From positions 1-6,119 of the forward strand of contig JAHKKQ010000131.1 in assembly GCA_020027805.1 (NCBI GenBank): DNA of 6,119 nt. Direction: 5' to 3'. This stretch comes from Candidatus Dadabacteria bacterium (lineage in GTDB: Bacteria > Desulfobacterota_D > UBA1144 > Nemesobacterales > UBA2774). Shown here piece after piece: positions 1 to 6,068 of this stretch. Positions within the stretch are counted from its first letter, which is position 1, and the number at the start of each line of letters is the position of its first letter. The notes beneath the pieces are model-generated. The model was not told the DNA's origin. It did no database searches and saw only the letters and a list, made by a program, of their open reading frames with translations. The translations under genes and the position numbers were made by a program.

Positions 1-443
1 CGAACAACGTCGCGTTCCGGAAAGAGGTGATAATGAAACATCCCTTTCCCGACATGCCTGAGGGAGTCACACGGAAATCATGCGTGATGCTCTCGAGAGA
101 GTTGGAGCGCGAAGGGGTGCCGATATGGATTAATACCGCCGCCCAGGTATCGCACCCAGCGCCGAACGGAATCCGTCACTTTTTTATAAGGGCGCTCGCC
201 GAGGGCCGCGACACTGTGTTGAGCGAACGACCCGGGTCTCCGGCATTGCTAAGAGGATATTATTTCAAGAAATTTATCGACAATCTTATGAAAATCATTA
301 CTAACGGAAAAAAGGTCGATCTTCCCGTATGGCAGACCCCGGTCGCCTTGGGCATCATGCTCACGTACTATACAGTTGCGATGACGGGAGGCGTCATCAC
401 CAGGTTAAAGCCGGATTACGCGAAGGCCTCGTGGAGGATTTAA
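1..443 (+). CDS. Family 2 glycosyltransferase, C-terminal part (5' end outside window)
   Basis: The frame is open to the left edge. Reading codons from position 3 gives NNVAFRKEV and then the protein that a GTG at 27 would begin, so 27 is an internal Val and the real start lies upstream. The visible 146 residues look like the end of a GT-A fold, family 2 glycosyltransferase. NNVAFRKEV resembles the segment that follows the catalytic core in this family. The stretch ACVMLSRELEREG-like (here with SCVMLSRELEREG), followed by PIWINTAAQVSHP and an RALAEGRD segment, resembles the acceptor-side helix and strand. Near the end, a hydrophobic stretch (LPVWQTPVALGIMLTYYTVAMTG region) may be a membrane-associated helix. 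Such enzymes transfer a sugar from a nucleotide- or lipid-linked donor, usually for envelope polysaccharide or glycolipid. Donor and acceptor cannot be told from this fragment. The DXD metal-binding motif would lie outside the window. It stops with TAA. Confidence 0.72.
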   Translation, partial: NNVAFRKEVIMKHPFPDMPEGVTRKSCVMLSRELEREGVPIWINTAAQVSHPAPNGIRHFFIRALAEGRDTVLSERPGSPALLRGYYFKKFIDNLMKIITNGKKVDLPVWQTPVALGIMLTYYTVAMTGGVITRLKPDYAKASWRI

Positions 444-482
444 CGGGGTCGCGGATACGCCCCGAGAGACGGTAATACCTCT

Positions 483-513
483 GCTCCCGGAGCCGGAATG
501 GCGGCATGCCGCC
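483..513. repeat. Two short palindromes between the glycosyltransferase gene and xseB
   Basis: Positions 483-493 (GCTCC, one C, GGAGC) form an 11-nt near-palindrome. Positions 500-513 (GGCGGCATGCCGCC) form a perfect 14-nt palindrome. No T-run follows either, so they are poor intrinsic terminators. The second ends directly before a weak candidate -35 hexamer at 514-519, which would suit an operator. Their function is not known. Confidence 0.5.
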
Positions 514-542
514 TTGTGCGGGGTCAGCTTCGGGGATAAAAT
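514..542 (+). promoter_or_regulatory. Candidate promoter of the xseB-ispA-tlyA operon
   Basis: TTGTGC (514-519) and TAAAAT (537-542, five of six to the -10 consensus) are separated by 17 nt. The -35 matches at only three of six positions. Transcription would begin near 549-551, almost on the xseB start codon, giving a nearly leaderless mRNA. This fits the lack of a Shine-Dalgarno sequence there but is otherwise unsupported. Confidence 0.3.
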
Positions 543-550
543 ACCTCCTT

Positions 551-778
551 ATGAAATCCAAAATGAAGTTCGAGGACGCGCTCGTCGAGCTGAAAGAAAT
601 AATAAAGAAGCTCGAGAGCGGCAACCTCCCGCTCGAAGACTCTATAAAGCTCTTTCAGGAAGGGACGGAGCTCATCTCCTTTTCCCATAAAAAATTGAAC
701 GAGATCAGGAAGAAAGTCGAGATACTCGTGGAGAAGGACGGGGAGACCGCTTTCGAGGATTTCGAGCCCGAGAGCTGA
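551..778 (+). CDS. xseB: Exodeoxyribonuclease VII small subunit
   Basis: XseB binds the catalytic subunit XseA in ExoVII, a cytoplasmic, metal-independent nuclease that degrades single-stranded DNA from either end into oligonucleotides. The 75 residues are the family's short helical hairpin almost from end to end. The signature FEDALVELKEIIKKLESG (residues 7-24) leads into LPLEDSIKLFQEG (26-38) and a Lys/Glu-rich second helix, with an acidic tail. The start was placed at ATG 551. The frame runs open back to another ATG at 506, but that would add 15 residues (MPPCAGSASGIKYLL) unlike the family. ATG 563 is also possible. No Shine-Dalgarno precedes 551; the bases just upstream are CCTCC, the wrong polarity. 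ispA follows after 6 bp. xseA is not in the window. Confidence 0.93.
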   Translation: MKSKMKFEDALVELKEIIKKLESGNLPLEDSIKLFQEGTELISFSHKKLNEIRKKVEILVEKDGETAFEDFEPES

Positions 779-784
779 TACCCG

Positions 785-1680
785 ATGGCATTCGATATTG
801 AAGATTATCTCAGCGTAAAGAAGGCGCTCGTGGACAGGGAGCTTGAAGCGCTGCTCGCGGACGGGAGCAAAAGCCCGGCGAGGCTCCTAGAATCCATGCG
901 TTACAGCGTGCTTGCCGGGGGAAAGAGGCTCCGCCCGATACTCGCGCTCGCCGCGGGCGAGGCCGTGGGGGCCGACCCCGAAAAGGTCATGCCCGCAGCG
1001 TGCGCGATAGAGATGATACACACGTACTCGCTCATACACGACGACCTGCCCTCTATGGACGACGACGCGCTCAGGAGGGGCGTGCCCACAAACCACAGGG
1101 TCTTCGGGGAATCGACGGCCATACTCGCGGGGGACGCGCTCCTGACGGACGCCTTCGGCATGCTCGTCGCTGAAGGGATCAGGAGGGGCGTAAGCGAGCG
1201 TGTGATCTGCGAAATAGTGAGCGACATAGCGGAGTCTGCCGGCTCCCGCGGGATGATAGAAGGGCAGGCCATAGACCTGGCCCTCACCGGGACTAAGGGC
1301 GTCACCCTCCCCGAGGTCGAGCGTATGCACGCGCTCAAGACGGGCGCGATGATAAGGGTATCGGTCACTTCCGGGGCGCGGATAGGCGGGGCCGATGAAT
1401 ATCAGATCCAGAAGCTCGCCTCTTACGCCGATGCCGCAGGACTCGCGTTTCAGATAACAGACGACATACTGGACATAGAGGGGGAGGGGAACCTCGGGAA
1501 AGAGAGGGGGAACGACGAGAGGCGCGGAAAGTCCACATACCCCGGCCTCGCCGGAATAGATGAATCGAAAAGGATAGCCTCGGAGCTGACTCGTAAAGCG
1601 GTCGGTATGCTCGAAGGGTTCGACCACAGGGCCGGGGCGCTAAGGCAGATCGCGCTCTACCTGGGCTCGAGAAACCACTG

Positions 1681-1681
<1 letters not shown>
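785..1681 (+). CDS. ispA: Polyprenyl (farnesyl/geranylgeranyl) diphosphate synthase
   Basis: This is a trans-prenyltransferase that condenses isopentenyl diphosphate with allylic diphosphates (DMAPP, GPP, possibly FPP). It supplies precursors for undecaprenyl phosphate, quinone side chains and hopanoids or carotenoids. The 298 residues match the usual IspA length. Motifs in order are GGKRLRP (45-51), the first Asp-rich motif DDLPSMDDD (86-94) followed by RRG (97-99), EGQ (159-161), LKTGAM (184-189) and the second Asp-rich motif FQITDDILD (222-230). A GKSTYP segment (248-253) contains the conserved Lys. The four-residue spacing in DDxxxxD is the usual bacterial FPPS/GGPPS arrangement. Product length (C15 or C20) cannot be fixed from sequence alone. 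ATG 785 lies 6 bp after xseB with only a weak GAGAG upstream, so translation is probably coupled. Its stop overlaps the tlyA start by one base. Ile is strongly biased to ATA. Confidence 0.93.
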
Positions 1682-2448
<767 letters not shown>

Positions 2449-2466
2449 AGGTGCGCTCTCTACGGG

Positions 2467-3114
2467 TTACTTGCCCTTTCCCCAGTCTGCTAAAAACTTT
2501 TCCAAACCAATATCCGTGAGAGGGTGTTTCAGGAGCTGCTTGAATACCTTGTAGGGCATGGTCGCGATGTCGGCCCCCATTTTAGCGGCCTCGACTACGT
2601 GGAGCGGATGCCTCACGCTCGCGACGAGCACTTCCGTTTTTATATTGTAATTGTCGAATATCTGCACTATGTCGCCCACCATCTCCATCCCGAACTCCGA
2701 TATGTCGTCTAGCCTGCCGACGAACGGGCTCACGTAGGCGGCCCCGGCCTTGGCCGCGACCAACGCCTGGGAAGGGGAGAATATGAGCGTCACGTTCACA
2801 TTGATGCCCTCGTCCGAGACTATCTTCGTAGCCTTGATTCCGTCCTCGGTCATCGGCATCTTCACGACGACATGCTCGTGGATTTCTGCCAAATCCCGGG
2901 CCTCGTCGATCATGCGCTCTATGTCCGTGGAGAGGACTTCGGCGCTCACGGGGCCTTTGACGATCTCGCATATCTCGCGCACCAGGTCCTTAAACCCCTT
3001 CTGCTCGCCTTCCTTCGACACGAGGGACGGGTTCGTCGTAACGCCGTCCAGCACGCCGAAGCTGGCGGCGTCCCTGATCTCGTCGAGATTCGCGGTATCG
3101 AGAAAGAATTTCAT
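2467..3114 (-). CDS. tal: Transaldolase, TalC/FSA-like small subfamily
   Basis: Transaldolase moves a dihydroxyacetone unit between sedoheptulose 7-phosphate/glyceraldehyde 3-phosphate and erythrose 4-phosphate/fructose 6-phosphate, in the non-oxidative pentose phosphate pathway in the cytoplasm. The 215 residues have the length of the compact TIM-barrel TalC/FSA (MIPB) group, known to form decamers. Visible motifs are FLDTANLDEI (4-13, Asp6), GVTTNPSLVSKEG (24-36), VSAEV (56-60), VVVKMPMT (82-89) with the Schiff-base Lys85, VSPFVGRLDD (128-137) and ASVRHP (165-170). Glu59 and Phe131 sit where E. coli fructose-6-phosphate aldolase FsaA has Gln59 and Tyr131, so transaldolase is favoured over aldolase. 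ATG 3114 has a strong GGAGG (3120-3124) five bases upstream. The gene converges on tlyA with an 18-bp gap and diverges from rpsT. Confidence 0.93.
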   Translation of the reverse strand: MKFFLDTANLDEIRDAASFGVLDGVTTNPSLVSKEGEQKGFKDLVREICEIVKGPVSAEVLSTDIERMIDEARDLAEIHEHVVVKMPMTEDGIKATKIVSDEGINVNVTLIFSPSQALVAAKAGAAYVSPFVGRLDDISEFGMEMVGDIVQIFDNYNIKTEVLVASVRHPLHVVEAAKMGADIATMPYKVFKQLLKHPLTDIGLEKFLADWGKGK

Positions 3115-3142
3115 CTGAGCCTCCGGGTATGAATTGAGGTGG

Positions 3143-3151
3143 AATATACCA
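3143..3151 (-). promoter_or_regulatory. Candidate extended -10 promoter of tal
   Basis: On the minus strand, TGG followed directly by TATATT (3148 down to 3143) is an extended -10 (TGn plus five of six to TATAAT). No good -35 sits 16-18 nt upstream, which an extended -10 can tolerate. Transcription would start near 3136, leaving a leader of about 22 nt that contains the GGAGG ribosome-binding site. Confidence 0.45.
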
Positions 3152-3192
3152 TAATTCCCCCGCGCAATGAAATAATCGAGTGTGTATATGCC

Positions 3193-3210
3193 TGATTCCG
3201 CCCGGAATCA
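3193..3210. promoter_or_regulatory. 18-bp palindrome between tal and rpsT, possible operator
   Basis: TGATTCCG (3193-3200) and CGGAATCA (3203-3210) are exact reverse complements around a 2-nt centre (CC). The site ends one base before the -35 of the rpsT promoter and lies in the shared divergent region. No T-run follows on either strand and no gene ends here, so a protein-binding site is more likely than a terminator. The binding protein is unknown. Confidence 0.5.
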
Positions 3211-3211
3211 T

Positions 3212-3239
3212 TTGACAAACCGCTTAAACCCGGCACAAT
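3212..3239 (+). promoter_or_regulatory. Candidate sigma70-type promoter of rpsT
   Basis: A perfect TTGACA (3212-3217) is followed after 16 nt by CACAAT (3234-3239, four of six to TATAAT). Start of transcription would be near 3246, giving a leader of about 27 nt that contains AGGAGG (3256-3261). A consensus -35 fits a highly expressed ribosomal protein gene. Confidence 0.6.
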
Positions 3240-3272
3240 TAACCCGATTATCCGCAGGAGGGATACATATTA

Positions 3273-3560
3273 ATGGCTAAGAGAATTAAATCGGGAATCA
3301 AGCAGCACCGTCAGAGCCTGAAGAGAAGGGACAGGAACACCATAGTAAAATCGGACTTGAAGACCCAGGTAAAGAAGATTACCACCTTTATCGATAATAA
3401 CGATCTGAAGGCCGCGGAAGGCCTCCTTAAGGAAACGGAAACGAAGCTGAAGAAGGCCGCTTCGAAGGGCGTTATCAAGAAGAAAACCGCTTCACGCAAA
3501 ACAGGCAGGCTCGCGAAAAGGGTATCCCGGCTCGCGAAGACAGCCCAGGCAACCGCTTAA
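3273..3560 (+). CDS. rpsT: Small ribosomal subunit protein bS20
   Basis: S20 is a primary-binding 30S protein that contacts 16S rRNA early in assembly. The 95 residues are lysine- and arginine-rich and form the family's three-helix layout. The N-terminal run with KRIKSGIKQHRQSLKRRDRN (3-22) binds RNA, and the central helices carry KTQVKKITTFIDNNDLKAAEG-type sequence. A C-terminal GVIKKKTASRKTGRLAKRV (66-84) is the classic S20 ending. ATG 3273 has AGGAGG at 3256-3261, an 11-nt spacing that is slightly long. Codon use differs from the neighbours: only one of six Ile codons is ATA, as expected for a highly expressed gene. S20 represses its own translation in E. coli; nothing visible here proves or excludes that. 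It converges on holA with a 10-bp gap. Confidence 0.97.
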   Translation: MAKRIKSGIKQHRQSLKRRDRNTIVKSDLKTQVKKITTFIDNNDLKAAEGLLKETETKLKKAASKGVIKKKTASRKTGRLAKRVSRLAKTAQATA

Positions 3561-3570
3561 AATAATCCCC

Positions 3571-4575
3571 TCAGCCTTTGGCGCATAGCTCGATGATGAG
3601 CTTCGTAAGGACGAAGCTCTTGGGCACGTAGCTCAGCTTGAGCTTCTTGTCGCACTCGGCGAGCGCCCCCATTATCCGCTCGATGTCCCCGTACGTGAAT
3701 TTTTTCAGGTCCTCGCTCAGGTAATAGAACTGCCCCGGGGAAATCTTCAGCTCCTTCAGCATCTCCGACTGGCCGAGCTTCCTGTCCTGGAGCTCCTTCG
3801 CCTTCCATATGAGCCTGAACCTCCAGGTTATGAGCCCGAGTATCGAAAGCGGCTCCTCGCCCGCGGCTTCGAGCTCCCCGAGCACCCTGTGGGCAGTGCG
3901 CTTGTCCCTCCGCGATATGGCGTTTATGAGCTGATATATGTCGGCGAATTTCGTCTTCTTCGTGAGCGCCTCGACGTCCTCGGGTCCTATGGTCTTCTTG
4001 TCGCCCTTGTATATCGAGATCTTCACGAGCTCGTTGTGCAGTTCTTGAAGGTCTTCGCCGACGAGGCCTATGAGCGCGTCCGCGCCGGGCCGCGTTATAT
4101 CGTATCCGAGCTTCCGCGCCTCCTCCCTCACGGCTGAGACTGTGTTTCCTTTTTCGAGGGAGAAGTCGAACGCGGCCGCGTTCTTCCCCCCTCCGAGCTT
4201 GGGTTTCTTTCCTTCGGAGAATATGAGCACGAGGCATGCGGACGGGGAGGGGGACGATATGTAGGGCTCGAGCGCGGAAAGCTCCTTAGCCGGTAATTTA
4301 TCGGCGTTCTTCACGACTACGAGCTTCTTCTTAGAGAACATGGGGTATGTGCTCGCGTTGTCGGCGATCTCCTTACCCGACGCGCTCTCCCCGCTGAATA
4401 CGATGTAGTTGATGTCTCCCGAAGGGCCCAGCAGCTTTTCCCTGAGGTCGAGCACCGCCTTGTCGATGAGGTAAGACTGGTCTCCCGTGAATACGAGCAC
4501 GGGCGCGGGATCGCCTCCGGCGACGTAGCCCGCGAAGTCCTGCACGCCTGATTTTCCACCGGATTTTTGCTTCAT
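3571..4575 (-). CDS. holA: DNA polymerase III delta subunit (clamp loader)
   Basis: HolA is the clamp-loader subunit that opens the beta sliding clamp within the DnaX complex. The 334 residues show a typical N-terminal AAA+-like fold without a working P-loop: VLVFTGDQSYLIDKAV (26-41), then NYIVFSG (56-62) and TYPMFSKKKLVVVKNADKL (76-94). The Met-Phe pair at 79-80 matches the clamp-contacting hydrophobic spot of E. coli delta. Later come GEDLQELHNELVKISIY (173-189), DIYQLINAIS (212-221), the ILGLITWRFRLIWKAKEL helix (245-262) and the C-terminal collar helices. The frame is open to an ATG at 4650, but its extra 25 residues are unlike the family. A promoter at 4600-4628 would start the RNA downstream of that ATG, so ATG 4575 is chosen. 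It has no obvious Shine-Dalgarno. Adjacency of holA and rpsT is common in bacteria. Confidence 0.92.
   Translation of the reverse strand: MKQKSGGKSGVQDFAGYVAGGDPAPVLVFTGDQSYLIDKAVLDLREKLLGPSGDINYIVFSGESASGKEIADNASTYPMFSKKKLVVVKNADKLPAKELSALEPYISSPSPSACLVLIFSEGKKPKLGGGKNAAAFDFSLEKGNTVSAVREEARKLGYDITRPGADALIGLVGEDLQELHNELVKISIYKGDKKTIGPEDVEALTKKTKFADIYQLINAISRRDKRTAHRVLGELEAAGEEPLSILGLITWRFRLIWKAKELQDRKLGQSEMLKELKISPGQFYYLSEDLKKFTYGDIERIMGALAECDKKLKLSYVPKSFVLTKLIIELCAKG
3598..3643 (+). terminator. Hairpins downstream of rpsT, inside the holA 3' end
   Basis: GAGCTTCGT (3598-3606) and ACGAAGCTC (3611-3619) form a perfect 9-bp stem with an AAGG loop, 38 nt after the rpsT stop. A second, smaller hairpin follows (GCTCA 3631-3635, TGAGC 3639-3643). 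Only TT follows the first stem, so this is not a canonical intrinsic terminator. It may end or protect the rpsT transcript, or be a chance result of holA codons. Confidence 0.25.
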
Positions 4576-4599
4576 GTCGGGGCAGCCAGCCGTAGTGTA

Positions 4600-4628
4600 A
4601 TTGTATATGGTAAGTAATTCGAGGACAA
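4600..4628 (-). promoter_or_regulatory. Candidate promoter of holA
   Basis: On the minus strand, TTGTCC (4628 down to 4623, four of six) and TACAAT (4605 down to 4600, five of six) are 17 nt apart. Transcription would begin near 4593, leaving about 18 nt before ATG 4575. This position supports that start over the ATG at 4650. Confidence 0.5.
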
Positions 4629-4637
4629 AACTTGTCC
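4623..4637. promoter_or_regulatory. Dyad overlapping the holA -35, possible operator
   Basis: GGACAA (4623-4628) and TTGTCC (4632-4637) are exact reverse complements around AAC. One arm is the proposed holA -35 hexamer, the position where a bound protein would block RNA polymerase. It does not match a regulator site I can name. Confidence 0.4.
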
Positions 4638-4664
4638 CAACTGAATGCATATAAAAGTAATATA

Positions 4665-4699
4665 TTTTTCTTCTTTTCCTTGATGAAAAGAAGCAAAAA
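4665..4699. repeat. Hairpin flanked by T-run and A-run
   Basis: CTTCTTTTC (4670-4678) and GAAAAGAAG (4685-4693) form a perfect 9-bp stem with a 6-nt loop. Flanking TTTTT (4665-4669) and AAAAA (4695-4699) extend it past a single bulged C at 4694. Because the T-run comes first and the A-run last, it is not an intrinsic terminator on either strand. Confidence 0.6.
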
Positions 4700-4703
4700 T
4701 CAT

Positions 4704-4827
4704 CCGACTAACAGAATTTACTAAAAATCTCATGTTTACGCTAAAACATTTTTATTCCACCGCAGCCCAAAAATGTTTTTTGACGCGTAAACAATCGATT
4801 TTTTTAACGTAAATTCCGTAATGTCGG
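4704..4827. repeat. Long imperfect inverted repeat (foldback element), 124 bp
   Basis: The left arm (4704-4753) and the reverse complement of the right arm (4769-4827) align through collinear blocks: CCGAC, GAATTTAC, TAAAAATC (with two extra bases in the right arm), TGTTTACGC and AAAACATTTTT. They enclose a 15-nt centre (4754-4768). About 40 of the 50 left-arm bases fall in matching blocks, and the differences are mostly small insertions in the right arm. No target-site duplication is evident beside the CCGAC ends. It could be a decayed MITE-like insertion, a regulatory or cruciform structure, or an RNA hairpin. Confidence 0.6.
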
Positions 4828-4996
4828 GAAATACTAATCTCCCTTAATTACATGCGTCCCAGGAGTATTTCAGCCACGAATTATTTAACATCCACAGCAA
4901 TGATTTTTAAACGCGCTATGAGCCTATACAGGGTGAGTATATGCGAGTACCTCCGGCGAGGCAAGTGTGGTGGAAAGGGGCGCACGATAGTTTAGA

Positions 4997-5680
4997 ATGT
5001 TAGACGCAATGGACTCCGGAATAAAGGGCGTAATAAACTGGGAATACCGGGGGGTCGTCGGATACTCCGATGGCCTTATGCTCCAGAACGAGCGGAGGGA
5101 GAGGCTCCGCCGCGACGGGCCGGGAGCGGGCGGGTTCCTGCTTCTTCTGGAACACGAGCCCGTCATCACGGACGGCAGGTTCGGGAAGGGGGGGAATATA
5201 ATGCTCCCTCCCGAGGTGCTGGAAAAGCGGGGCGTAGGGATATATAAAACGGAGAGGGGAGGGGACGTCACGTTCCACGGCCCGGGACAGCTTGTGGCGT
5301 ATCCGATTTTAGACCTCCGGGCTTTCGGCCTCGGGGCGAAGGCGTATGTCCGCGCACTCGAAGAGACGATAATCCGCCTGCTCACGGATTACGATATGAA
5401 GGGCGTGACCATGGAGAAGTTCCCCGGGGTGTGGGCGTACGGGGGAAAGATAGCGTCGATAGGGGTCTCGGTGAGGAATGGCATAACGATGCACGGGTGC
5501 GCGTTTAACGTGAACGCGGACCTGAGCTATTTCTCGATGATAATCCCCTGCGGACTCGAAGGCGTGATGATTACCTCTTTAAAGGACATCCTGGGAGAGG
5601 AGATAGACTTCGGAACCGTCATGCGATCGTTCGTCCGCCATTTCGGAGAGGTATTCAATGTGGAGATGAGGGAGATATGA
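4997..5680 (+). CDS. lipB: Lipoyl(octanoyl) transferase
   Basis: LipB transfers the octanoyl group from octanoyl-ACP to the lipoyl-domain lysine of 2-oxoacid dehydrogenases and glycine cleavage H protein, and lipoyl synthase then adds sulfur. The 227 residues are typical. Motifs are LEHEPVITDGRFG (51-63), the signature RGGDVTFHGPGQLVAYPI (87-104), GVWAYGGKIASIGVSVRNGITMHG in two parts (K151 in GGKIAS, then MHGCAFNV 165-172) and IIPCGLEGV (182-190). Lys151 and Cys185 match the catalytic Lys/Cys pair. ATG 4997 is the first possible start, since an in-frame TAG lies at 4988. ATG 5009 is an alternative that removes four residues. Neither has a good Shine-Dalgarno; AAAGGGG at 4974-4980 is rather far. 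No lipA is next to it. Isolated downstream, it is followed by repeat-rich sequence with no clear terminator. Confidence 0.95.
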   Translation: MLDAMDSGIKGVINWEYRGVVGYSDGLMLQNERRERLRRDGPGAGGFLLLLEHEPVITDGRFGKGGNIMLPPEVLEKRGVGIYKTERGGDVTFHGPGQLVAYPILDLRAFGLGAKAYVRALEETIIRLLTDYDMKGVTMEKFPGVWAYGGKIASIGVSVRNGITMHGCAFNVNADLSYFSMIIPCGLEGVMITSLKDILGEEIDFGTVMRSFVRHFGEVFNVEMREI

Positions 5681-5697
5681 TGCAACTCTTTGCCGCA

Positions 5698-5836
5698 TTA
5701 TTCCCCTCTCCCCAGCGTGGGAAACAATTCCGAGCAAGCGAGGAATTGGTCGGTCTTACAGCGAAGGCAGAAAAAGTGCTTAATTATGGCTCAATGCTTC
5801 CTAAGCCACAATAGGAAGGGTGAGGGGGGTTGAATA
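5698..5836. repeat. Segment bracketed by inverted C-rich and G-rich arms
   Basis: TTATTCCCCTCTCCCC (5698-5713) is roughly the reverse complement of GGGTGAGGGGGGTTGAATA (5818-5836). The CCCTCTCCCCAGCGTGGG start resembles a widespread bacterial intergenic repeat, from memory only. Inside are two smaller perfect stems: CAATTCC/GGAATTG (5725-5731, 5742-5748, 10-nt loop) and CTTCCTA/TAGGAAG (5797-5803, 5812-5818, 8-nt loop). No T-run follows either. Confidence 0.45.
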
Positions 5837-5839
5837 TTA

Positions 5840-5913
5840 TGTCATTTCGACCAGCGGGAGAGAACTCATTTGTTGTCATTGCGAGCAACGATTTCGACCG
5901 AGGGAGGAATCGG
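5840..5913. repeat. Two partial copies of a TGTCATT...TTTCGACC repeat
   Basis: Both 5840-5868 and 5874-5913 begin TGTCATT and share ATTTCGACC (5844-5852 and 5891-5899) followed by a G/A-rich stretch (AGCGGGAG, GAGGGAGG). The second copy looks chimeric: it opens TGTCATTGCGAG, like the repeat at 6069, then switches to the ATTTCGACC type. It also folds as CGATTTC/GGAATCG (5889-5895, 5906-5912) with one wobble pair. Confidence 0.5.
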
Positions 5914-5982
5914 ATGCCCTCTGCTGATTGCAAATAAGTACTTTCATTAACGCACATAAATCACAAAGGCCAAATAAAGAAA

Positions 5983-6059
5983 CGAAGCGCGGCAATCTCA
6001 TGATTAAATCGAGATCGCCACGGCTCCTTCGCGCAAGGCTTCGGAGCCTCGCGATGACA
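5983..6059. repeat. Palindromic repeat element, CGGCAATCTC family, left arm truncated
   Basis: GGCAATCTC (5991-5999) faces GAGATCGCC (6011-6019) across an 11-nt loop with one mismatch. The right arm continues with an inner stem GGCTCC/GGAGCC (6022-6027, 6043-6048) and ends GCGATGACA (6051-6059), the inverse of the TGTC(A/T)TTGCG start seen at 5874 and 6069. The left arm begins only at CGAAGCG (5983), so its outer part is missing. It lacks the ACG found in the copy at 6069. Confidence 0.6.
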
Positions 6060-6068
6060 GGCTTATAT

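Larger units (their letters stand above)
4576..4996. other. 421-bp AT-rich spacer between divergent holA and lipB
   Basis: No convincing gene lies here. From about 4600 to 4915 it is visibly more AT-rich than its surroundings. It holds a holA promoter with an overlapping dyad (4600-4637), a T/A-flanked hairpin (4665-4699) and a long imperfect inverted repeat (4704-4827). The stretch 4828-4996 shows no clear structure. A TATACA at 4925-4930 could be a lipB -10, but no matching -35 is present. The last 60 bp return to GC-rich sequence, with AAAGGGG at 4974-4980 as the only purine-rich stretch before the lipB start. Confidence 0.7.

Noticed and set aside
444..464. Stem CGGGG/CCCCG after the glycosyltransferase stop as a terminator
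   Set aside because: It has only five base pairs, an 11-nt loop and no T-run.
506..550. N-terminal extension of xseB from ATG 506
   Set aside because: The ATG sits inside the 500-513 palindrome, the added residues are unlike XseB, and the candidate promoter lies downstream of it.
887..1627. Long open frame (246 codons) on the minus strand opposite ispA
   Set aside because: It is the antisense shadow of a GC-rich, strongly conserved gene. The translation shows no family motif, and ispA explains the region.
3557..4237. Minus-strand 226-codon frame rich in Arg, within holA
   Set aside because: It lies in another frame of holA, is dominated by Arg/Ala/Gly from GC-rich codons, and resembles no family.
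4576..4650. N-terminal extension of holA from ATG 4650
   Set aside because: The 25 extra residues do not resemble HolA, and a good promoter lies downstream of that ATG.
4880..4900. DnaA-box-like ATCCACA in the AT-rich spacer, suggesting an origin
   Set aside because: There is only one imperfect match, with no cluster of boxes and no dnaA, dnaN or other origin neighbours.
5677..5814. 45-codon frame starting ATGATG, overlapping the lipB stop
   Set aside because: The overlap looks like translational coupling, but the frame runs through the repeat arms (C-rich arm and CAATTCC dyad), resembles no known protein, and has no Shine-Dalgarno of its own.
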